From an uncultured Gammaproteobacteria bacterium (GTDB lineage Bacteria; Pseudomonadota; Gammaproteobacteria; CAIUAS01): DNA of 11,173 nucleotides. Position 1 is the first letter of the stretch. Each line of letters begins with the position of its first letter. Below, in pieces: positions 6,369 to 11,173 of the stretch. The notes under the pieces were generated by a model, which made no database searches, had not been told where the DNA came from, and saw only the letters and a list, made by a program, of their open reading frames with translations. A program made the translations under genes and the position numbers. The stretch lies in the NCBI GenBank assembly GCA_903897205.1, contig CAIUAS010000337.1, positions 1-11,173 on the forward strand, given 5' to 3'.

Positions 6369-8420
6369 TTATTGTTGCCACCATTGTGCGCTGGTGCGAT
6401 AATTTTTTTGCATACTTTTAGCAATCTGCTCAACGGAGCCAGGAATGGTTTGCATGTCATCTTTAGGCAATGGCATTCGGATTTTCCAAAGCTGTCCGCC
6501 TTCTAATAAACAAAATGCTTGGCCTTTAGGTAATTGAATGAGATCGCCTGGCGTTAGCAGGGGAATATCGATGGAGATAATCCGATCTTCGTTGTTCGTA
6601 TTAAAATCAGTCGTCATGCCTGTTTGTGAATTGTCACTCACTGAGGAAGCGGGTTGAATAACGGGGACGCTGATTTTTTGTGGTAATTTATTGGTTAATA
6701 ATTGTGCGGTCGCTTCTTCTAATACCCGCAAACAAATGAGCGTATTAAAATTGCCGCCCACTTGTCCGGCCTTAGCACGATTGCCTAAACGTGCTTCAAC
6801 ATCTGACCAGGTTTGGGTATAAGCGGTGACTTGAATGCCAGAACCACCTGCTTTATTTAATAAAGGAATAAATTCATCGCCGATGAGTTCATTAAATTCA
6901 TCACTGTGTATGCACACGGAATGAAAAAGCTTTTTGCTTGAGGCCGTGGTAAAACCGCCTTCAATGCCATGTTTATACATTTGCCCTGAGACCGAGCAGA
7001 GATCAGCAAACATGGAATTGCCCACGGCGGCGGCAACGATAGTATCGGACAAGGCATCGAGTCCCACATAGACAATTTTTTTGCCGCGAATTACTTGCAG
7101 CCAATCGAAAATGGGACGCTTATCATTTAAATCAAAATAATTCGGTGAAATTAATTCTGCAGTACGGCCGGTTGTTAATTTTTCAACTAAGGGCAACAGG
7201 GAAGCCGTAATTTTATCGAAATACGTTTTATCATAATTAAAAGCGGAGCATAAACCATCCGCCACTGAATCATAAAAATTTGATCGTTGAATATAATTCA
7301 CGATGGCAATTAAATGCCGTGAACGTGTGCGTAAATGAATCGGTAATTGCCGCTCGTCAATGGCTTGCTCAATGATGGTAACAGCGGCCTCCCAATTAGC
7401 ATCGACCTGGGGCAACCACCATTTGCAGTAATCTAAAAGCAGATAATCAATATTTAATATATAACGTTGAATTTGCTGGTAATCTGGTTTTCGGCCTAGC
7501 GCTACTAATGCTTTCGCAATAATGTTAACAAAGCGCCAGCCAAATTCTTTAAAAGCGGCCGATTCACCAGAACCTGGTAATTGATTCGCTAAACGATTCG
7601 CCACTTCGGTAATGCGGGCAAAATTACCCACTGGATTATAACGTGCCGATATTTCTGGAAAACCTAAATGAAAAATAATGACATCTTCTTCGCGGCCACA
7701 GAGTTTGGCTTCATGCACCATTCGGCGCAGTAAATCTCCATCACCTTTAGGATCAAAAACAATGACGACATCCCGACGGCGAATATCTTGGGTGACCAGT
7801 AATTCTAATAAACGGGTTTTACCAACACGTGTGGTGCCTAACACCAGAGTATGGCCTACGCGTTCTAATAAATTCATCCAGACGGCTTGCTCGTTGGGTT
7901 CAACGCCATGTAACGCTGGATTGCCGCCCACAAGCGGTAATTCGCGTACTGGATTTAAGCGGCCAGGATGTGACAACCATTGTGCCAACGGTTTTAAATA
8001 AGGCTGTTTTTCTGCAAGCTGTTCGCTTTTTCTCGCTAATCGATATAACCTGCTTTGGGCAAGATATTTTTTGGCATTTGGCTGCTGACAGTAATATAAA
8101 CGTTGAGTATGGATGATCTGCCAGCGAAAGCCCCGCCCCAAAAATAATTTTTTCTGGCTAATAGGAACTTGCTTTGAAGCAATGCCATAGAAGGGCAATT
8201 GCTTTAAATAGCGTTGATAGCGAACAATTTCGCGGCCTTGTTTAAAGCGTAGCAAACCTAAACCCAATAAACTGATGCTTAAACATTTATTCATGTCAGG
8301 CGATAATAAAAATAATGTCGGTTGTGTCGTTAATAAGAGTGCGCTAAGGCTGCTGGCGGCCGCCGACCACCACTCAACGACTGGCCGTAACAAATTTTCA
8401 ATGGGATAAATCGCTTTCAT
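6369..8420 (-). CDS. traD: Conjugative coupling factor TraD (TOL/SXT subfamily)
   Basis: A 683-residue VirD4-family ATPase that brings the relaxase-DNA complex to the T4SS and energises its export. An N-terminal membrane region (about 20-56) is followed by a basic segment. The nucleotide-binding site is GTTRVGKT (195-202, Walker A), with the subfamily block VVIVFDPKGDGDLLRRM (218-234) after it. The Walker B-like IHSDEFNEL (504-512) is followed by GSGIQVTAYTQTWSD (527-540), and the glutamines and aromatic residues there fit the hexameric coupling-protein core. The closest families are TIGR03743/TIGR03754. It starts two bases after the PFL_4695 stop with no clear ribosome site, implying coupling. 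Length is within the family's usual range and no catalytic residue is missing. Confidence 0.96.
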   Translation of the reverse strand: MKAIYPIENLLRPVVEWWSAAASSLSALLLTTQPTLFLLSPDMNKCLSISLLGLGLLRFKQGREIVRYQRYLKQLPFYGIASKQVPISQKKLFLGRGFRWQIIHTQRLYYCQQPNAKKYLAQSRLYRLARKSEQLAEKQPYLKPLAQWLSHPGRLNPVRELPLVGGNPALHGVEPNEQAVWMNLLERVGHTLVLGTTRVGKTRLLELLVTQDIRRRDVVIVFDPKGDGDLLRRMVHEAKLCGREEDVIIFHLGFPEISARYNPVGNFARITEVANRLANQLPGSGESAAFKEFGWRFVNIIAKALVALGRKPDYQQIQRYILNIDYLLLDYCKWWLPQVDANWEAAVTIIEQAIDERQLPIHLRTRSRHLIAIVNYIQRSNFYDSVADGLCSAFNYDKTYFDKITASLLPLVEKLTTGRTAELISPNYFDLNDKRPIFDWLQVIRGKKIVYVGLDALSDTIVAAAVGNSMFADLCSVSGQMYKHGIEGGFTTASSKKLFHSVCIHSDEFNELIGDEFIPLLNKAGGSGIQVTAYTQTWSDVEARLGNRAKAGQVGGNFNTLICLRVLEEATAQLLTNKLPQKISVPVIQPASSVSDNSQTGMTTDFNTNNEDRIISIDIPLLTPGDLIQLPKGQAFCLLEGGQLWKIRMPLPKDDMQTIPGSVEQIAKSMQKNYRTSAQWWQQ

Positions 8421-8422
8421 GG

Positions 8423-8983
8423 TTATTGTTCAATTTCGTGTGATGAAATTAACACGGGATAATGGTTCAGGTGCCAAGCTACCGCGAAAGCATCGGCGGA
8501 CAAAGGAATTAATGGTATATCGCCAATTAAATTTTTAATCTGTTGATAATCTTGCTCACTTTGTGCTTCAACTAAAAAGCCGATCGCATGAATTTTTTGT
8601 AACTGCACCGCATTTTTGGCCAACCATTGATAAGAAAAATCATCATTGCCTACCAAAAAGATAGGTTGTTTTAAGTTTAAATAAAGTGGCATTTGGGCAA
8701 TGATTTTCCCTGGCGTTAGCTTGGTTGAATGAATGGGATATATAACTGTTTTATTACCAACAGGCGCTGTCGTTATCTCGCCTTCCTGCTGGGAAGCTTG
8801 TAATAATGCCTGCTGAATAGAAGCTTGCGTTGGTACCGATAAATTAGCTGAGTGGCTTGTGGATGCCAAAATCGCTTGTTGATTTAGCGCGGTATTATTT
8901 TCATCGGCAAACGCTAGGGTTGTGTCGATCAATAAATTTATCAATAAAATAAAACCAATCACTGATTTATTTATTTTGATCAT
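8423..8983 (-). CDS. ICE periplasmic protein (TIGR03765, PFL_4695 family)
   Basis: A 186-residue exported protein. Residues 1-26 are a signal peptide (FILLINLLIDTTLAFA), followed by a Gln/Ala-rich, probably flexible stretch (30-85). The conserved PFL_4695 domain runs from about 88 to 186, with PGKI (91-94), PIFLVGNDDFSYQWL (107-121), AIGFLVEA (133-140) and the closing HYPVLISSHEIEQ (174-186). It normally sits immediately before traD, as here. Function is unknown. It begins inside the 3' end of the PFL_4693-type gene (17-nt overlap) without a ribosome site. In related islands a lytic transglycosylase gene lies between these two, and it is absent here. Confidence 0.9.
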   Translation of the reverse strand: MIKINKSVIGFILLINLLIDTTLAFADENNTALNQQAILASTSHSANLSVPTQASIQQALLQASQQEGEITTAPVGNKTVIYPIHSTKLTPGKIIAQMPLYLNLKQPIFLVGNDDFSYQWLAKNAVQLQKIHAIGFLVEAQSEQDYQQIKNLIGDIPLIPLSADAFAVAWHLNHYPVLISSHEIEQ

Positions 8984-9494
8984 GGGCGGTATCTGTTTTT
9001 AAAATAGGATTGGCTTGTTTGGTAAAACTATCATTGTCATCGAGCGCCTGATAATTCACCGGAAATTCCTTGGGATATAATTCTTTTTGCAGGCTTGAAA
9101 ATATTTTTTGGAAAGCTAATTCGTTTTCAATACGCGCCCGCTCATTTTGAATGGCAACGGCAGCAAATTTTTTACGTTCTTCATCATCCTTCGCATTAAA
9201 GCCTAATACCCAACTGGGATCTAAGTGTTTATCCGCATAATACCAACCATTCGGTGTGTTCTGCATCAGCCAAAGATAATGATGGTAATCTTTTGCTTCT
9301 AAATGCCAAATGGCCGCCAGTGCTTGCTGCTGCTCAATCGGCAGTTGTTGATAGTGTGCGGTTTGCATGATGCTGGGCAACCAGGCGCTGTTGCTGGTTT
9401 GAATCGGTGCAGGCATAGTGGTTTGTGCTAAGCAATAGTTTACCCTGCTACAACTCAATAATAATAAAAGCGTAAGCGTTATTTTTTTCATCAT
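8967..9494 (-). CDS. ICE protein (TIGR03759, PFL_4693 family)
   Basis: A 175-residue exported protein. Residues 1-23 form a signal peptide ending LAQ or ALA-like. The mature protein carries the family pattern: AIWHLEAKDYHHYLWLMQNTPNGWYY (61-86; key residues W63-L65, YLWLM, G-W-Y), then DPSWVLGFNAKDDEERKKFA (92-111) and NERARIENELAFQKIF (117-132). This matches TIGR03759, a periplasmic protein of unknown activity that precedes the PFL_4694/4695 and traD genes. It starts with two consecutive ATGs (9492-9494 and 9489-9491) 24 bases after the lipoprotein gene, with no obvious Shine-Dalgarno sequence for either. The C-terminal 25 residues are polar and overlap the start of the next gene. Confidence 0.9.
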   Translation of the reverse strand: MMKKITLTLLLLLSCSRVNYCLAQTTMPAPIQTSNSAWLPSIMQTAHYQQLPIEQQQALAAIWHLEAKDYHHYLWLMQNTPNGWYYADKHLDPSWVLGFNAKDDEERKKFAAVAIQNERARIENELAFQKIFSSLQKELYPKEFPVNYQALDDNDSFTKQANPILKTDTAHDQNK

Positions 9495-9518
9495 ATAAAA
9501 ACTGAAATTAAAGTTTGT

Positions 9519-9728
9519 TTAATAAAAAACAGGATTAGGGCAAGGCGTCGTATCAGGCAAAAGATAATGACGTTGTTGAACAGGTTGCGTTAAATTAGTT
9601 AATAACACGCGGCCATTGGAACAATTTACTTTTGCGTCCGTGGTTTGTTGCGTCGTATACGTGCTACATCCGGTTATGAAAAAACAAGCAATAATTAAAC
9701 TCAGCAAGGGCAAGCATATTTTATACAT
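9519..9728 (-). CDS. Small lipoprotein, possible VirB7-like
   Basis: A 69-residue protein that I do not recognise as a named family. A hydrophobic signal sequence (5-18) ends in the lipobox ITGC, predicting lipidated Cys21. The 49-residue mature part is Thr/Gln/Pro-rich and has Cys36 and Cys63, which could form a disulfide. Gly and Thr after the Cys position favour outer-membrane sorting, since no Asp follows the Cys. Size and type recall VirB7-class T4SS lipoproteins, but the TIGR03751 lipoprotein at the other end of the operon already occupies a similar niche. It sits 12 bases after the coiled-coil gene, with a weak CGGAAC site about seven bases before the ATG. Confidence 0.78.
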   Translation of the reverse strand: MYKICLPLLSLIIACFFITGCSTYTTQQTTDAKVNCSNGRVLLTNLTQPVQQRHYLLPDTTPCPNPVFY

Positions 9729-9740
9729 GGCATTGTTCCG

Positions 9741-10373
9741 TTAAAAATTAACTTTAACCAATTGATGATGGTTATTCAGGAAAATGGCACAAGCAGGATC
9801 AAATGAAATATCGGTTAATGTCCAGCCAGCGTAAGTATCGCTTTTAGCCATCAAGGTTGCATTGCCATCTATCATAATAGTGGCTTCCGGTTCACCGTTC
9901 CAAATATCAATACTGATCACTTTAAAAGGCAATGTTGAAAGGGGCAAATAAACTTGGGGTGATAGCCGTTGCTTTAATTGTTGCAGGTTTTTTTGCAGCG
10001 ATTGCAATTTCTCAACCATCGCCTGCTGAGAATTTTCCAGTGTGGTTTGTAAATTCTTAAAATTATTTTGCTGGTTTAAGTTCGTCAAGCCCTGCTGTAT
10101 GGCGTTTAATTGCTGTGAGAGCGCTTCTACTGTTACAGGATTCACCGTCTTTGATTTATTTATTTGCGTGGATAAATTATTTAAATGGGTTTCAATGCTA
10201 TTGAGTTGCTGGCTCAATTGCTGTTGTTGTTTGCTTAATGGGGGTTGTATTTCTGGATGGGGTATTCTCAATAGCAAAACTAGCACCACCACGAATAAAA
10301 TAAAAAAAGAGCAGATACAGGCAAACAATCCTCTATTTAAGCGTTTGCGTTGAAATTCGTTGATTACTTCCAT
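9741..10373 (-). CDS. Membrane-anchored coiled-coil protein with GspC/PilP-like C-terminal domain
   Basis: A 210-residue protein of a family I cannot name with confidence. Residues 1-14 are basic and cytoplasmic, 15-36 form one transmembrane helix, and 44-138 are a long Gln/Leu-rich coiled coil. Residues 148-210 form a small beta-rich domain (FKVISIDIWNGEPEATIMIDG, then AKSDTYAGWTLTDISFD and a hydrophobic end; key residues W158-N-G, G183-W). This pattern of repeated 'W-G-A-V-G ... G-W-V-I' turns recalls the HR domains of GspC/PilP, which link inner-membrane platforms to secretins. That would suit a partner for the PilL-N-type protein encoded nine bases upstream. A good ribosome site (AAGGA about six bases before the ATG) supports the start. 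Role in the channel or in a pilus is inference. Confidence 0.85.
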   Translation of the reverse strand: MEVINEFQRKRLNRGLFACICSFFILFVVVLVLLLRIPHPEIQPPLSKQQQQLSQQLNSIETHLNNLSTQINKSKTVNPVTVEALSQQLNAIQQGLTNLNQQNNFKNLQTTLENSQQAMVEKLQSLQKNLQQLKQRLSPQVYLPLSTLPFKVISIDIWNGEPEATIMIDGNATLMAKSDTYAGWTLTDISFDPACAIFLNNHHQLVKVNF

Positions 10374-10382
10374 ACTAAATCC

Positions 10383-10859
10383 TTAGTGATTTTTAAAAAA
10401 TAGCTTAGAAGAATTAGCTTGATAGACTGGGCTATAAGTGGGCATTAAATAGAACGAAATTAATCGATGAACTGGATCAAACAATAATCCAAAGGGACGG
10501 CCAACTAAGGTCAATAAACCCTCTCGTAGCGAAAGTGGCCCTAATGAGCGATCAACTGCTGGTAATGGTTGGGCAAGCAATGAACGGGCGGCCATGGGTA
10601 AGTGGTTGTCGCTGACAAGGGTATAACCACTAAATTGTAATAAATAATTCACAGCTTCTTTTATCGTTTTTACCGAATGAGGAAAATGTAATTGAAATGT
10701 CTGGTTTAATAAATCGGTTTGCCCGGGCGAGGCTTTATTTTGTACGGTTAAATAACGCCCTACGGTTGTGCTATCACTCTGTCCGGCATCACTAGGAACA
10801 GCAAAACCAATGCTTAAAAAGAAACCTAAGCTTAATAACCCTAAGCGGGAAATTATCAT
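10383..10859 (-). CDS. pilL: PilL N-terminal-domain conjugative transfer protein (TIGR03748-like)
   Basis: A 158-residue exported protein, the first gene of the operon. Residues 1-26 form a signal peptide. The family pattern follows: VGRYLTVQNKASPGQTDLLNQ (33-53), HFPHSVKTIKEAVNYLLQFSGYTLV (58-82) and LSLREGLLTLVGRPFGLLFDPVHRLISF (109-136), close to TIGR03748 (PilL N-terminal) proteins of PFGI-1/SPI-7-type islands. The fold looks like a short secretin-type N domain, with strands around GYTLV and LLFDPVHRLISF. No secretin or histidine-kinase domain follows, which is usual for this short family. AGGA lies seven bases before the ATG at 10857-10859. The gap to the next gene is nine bases. The upstream leader contains a promoter, a terminator and an inverted repeat. 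Confidence 0.85.
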   Translation of the reverse strand: MIISRLGLLSLGFFLSIGFAVPSDAGQSDSTTVGRYLTVQNKASPGQTDLLNQTFQLHFPHSVKTIKEAVNYLLQFSGYTLVSDNHLPMAARSLLAQPLPAVDRSLGPLSLREGLLTLVGRPFGLLFDPVHRLISFYLMPTYSPVYQANSSKLFFKNH

Positions 10860-10929
10860 GTTTCTATCCTGTTTTTGGTATTAATTAAAATGCTTAAAGA
10901 GGAGATAAGAAGAAAAACATTCGTATTGA

Positions 10930-10949
10930 AGCGCTAGAAAACGAGCGCT
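10930..10949. repeat. Paired AGCGCT inverted repeat in the operon leader
   Basis: AGCGCT occurs at 10930-10935 and 10944-10949, separated by eight bases. Each copy is itself a palindrome, so the pair can be read as an RNA hairpin (6-bp stem, 8-nt loop) or as two DNA half-sites about 14 bp centre to centre. It lies 71-90 bases upstream of the first gene and downstream of the terminator. No T-run follows on either strand, so it is not a terminator. An operator role is inference. Confidence 0.5.
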
Positions 10950-10998
10950 GTTAATTCGCTGGGGACGCAAATGGCAATGATGAAATTTTCAAAGCCTT

Positions 10999-11027
10999 AA
11001 AAACAAAAAACCCGCACTGGGCGGGTT
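10999..11027 (-). terminator. Intrinsic terminator in the leader
   Basis: On the minus strand the stem AACCCGC / GCGGGTT (7 bp, loop CCAGT, 11009-11027) is followed by T6-G-T5 down to about 10999. This is a textbook Rho-independent terminator for transcripts entering from the right. It sits between the strong promoter at 11060-11088 and the first gene, so transcripts from that promoter should stop after about 50 nt unless they read through. Confidence 0.85.
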
Positions 11028-11059
11028 CTGTATATATAGCATTCGACTACTATAGCAAA

Positions 11060-11088
11060 TTTATACTAAATTTTACCGGCTAAGTCAA
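11060..11088 (-). promoter_or_regulatory. Sigma70-like promoter facing the operon
   Basis: On the minus strand the -35 is TTGACT (11083-11088) and the -10 is TATAAA (11060-11065), with an ideal 17-bp spacer. Each hexamer differs from consensus at one position. The expected start is near 11053, about 194 bases before the first ATG. This is the only strong promoter I see in the leader, but an intrinsic terminator follows about 25 nt downstream of its start. Confidence 0.7.
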
Positions 11089-11173
11089 GGCACTTATCAG
11101 GGCTCCCTCATTAAAATTTAGCTAGCCAAGAGATAATGCCGTATTATTTCATGCCTTTAATGTAAAAGAGGCA

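Larger units (their letters stand above)
10860..11173. other. Gene-free leader upstream of the operon
   Basis: About 314 bases without a believable gene on either strand; all frames are broken by stops. It holds a sigma70-like promoter (11060-11088, minus strand), an intrinsic terminator (about 10999-11027, minus strand) and a paired AGCGCT inverted repeat (10930-10949). A purine-rich stretch at 10899-10915 looks like a plus-strand ribosome site but is followed by no start codon with an open frame. The last 70 bases hold only a weak imperfect hairpin (GCCTTT...AAAGAGGC, about 11153-11172). No tRNA or attachment-site repeat is visible. Confidence 0.7.

Noticed and set aside
7678..8116. Plus-strand open frames opposite traD
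   Set aside because: They run antisense to the strongly supported Walker A region of TraD, their protein sequences look compositionally unnatural, and no ribosome site or promoter supports them.
10042..10353. Plus-strand Cys-rich open frame opposite the coiled-coil gene
   Set aside because: The Cys-rich composition is produced by reading Gln/Leu-rich coiled-coil codons backwards. There is no start context.
10893..10954. Possible small plus-strand gene after an AGGAG-like site
   Set aside because: The frame that stays open to the stop near 10954 has no ATG, GTG or TTG at a usable distance, and an upstream in-frame stop precedes it.
11030..11056. Possible tRNA or attachment-site remnant around the GCTATA direct repeats
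   Set aside because: GCTATA occurs twice 16 bp apart on the minus strand, but there is no cloverleaf, T-loop consensus or CCA end. The repeat is too short to argue for an att site.

Overview
The window carries one long, compact minus-strand operon. It is the mating-pair-formation and coupling-protein block of an integrating conjugative element (ICE) or genomic island with a 'GI-type' (MPF-G, ICEHin1056 / PFGI-1 / SXT-TOL related) type IV secretion system (T4SS). At least eleven of the fifteen genes can be matched from memory to families defined on such islands (the TIGR0374x-0376x 'PFL_47xx' series, RAQPRD and a TOL/SXT-type TraD), and they lie in the order typical of these islands. The base composition is AT-rich (roughly 40% GC by eye). 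Together with GI-type T4SS genes, this suggests a low-GC gammaproteobacterium; Legionella and relatives are known to carry such islands. That host assignment is inference, because no chromosomal marker gene is present.

Layout, read in the direction of transcription (right to left). 11173-10860 is a gene-free leader. It has a strong sigma70-like promoter (-35 11083-11088, -10 11060-11065, 17-bp spacer), an intrinsic terminator only about 25-50 nt downstream of the expected start, and a paired AGCGCT inverted repeat. Then follow a PilL-N-type periplasmic protein (10859-10383), a membrane-anchored coiled-coil protein of unknown family (10373-9741), a 69-residue lipoprotein (9728-9519), PFL_4693-type (9494-8967) and PFL_4695-type (8983-8423) exported proteins, the TraD coupling ATPase (8420-6369), a PFL_4697-type membrane protein (6347-5625), a RAQPRD-type exported protein (5614-5294), two small membrane/pilin-like proteins (5297-5064, 5047-4667), a TraL-like TIGR03750 protein (4657-4298) and a VirB8/TraE-like PFL_4703 protein (4298-3669). 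A DNA adenine/cytosine-N4 methyltransferase (3642-2818) comes next, followed by the TraK-like PFL_4704 protein (2763-1771), the VirB10/TraB-like PFL_4705 protein (1765-395) and a TIGR03751 lipoprotein (438-16). A Shine-Dalgarno sequence (9-14) at the left edge announces another gene just outside, expected to be the TraC/VirB4-type ATPase.

The genes together would build a conjugation channel. The TIGR03745 and TIGR03758 proteins are pilin or pilus-base candidates. The PFL_4703, 4704 and 4705 proteins plus the lipoprotein form the envelope-spanning core, and TraD brings the DNA to it. Spacing is tight throughout (overlaps of 1, 4, 17 and 44 nt), so the block is probably one transcript.

The most notable departures from the usual island layout are the methyltransferase inserted between the VirB8-like and TraK-like genes, the absence of the usual lytic transglycosylase gene between the PFL_4693 and PFL_4695 genes, the unfamiliar coiled-coil/lipoprotein pair near the start, and the promoter-terminator leader. 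I found no tRNA, rRNA, CRISPR array, IS element or attachment site.
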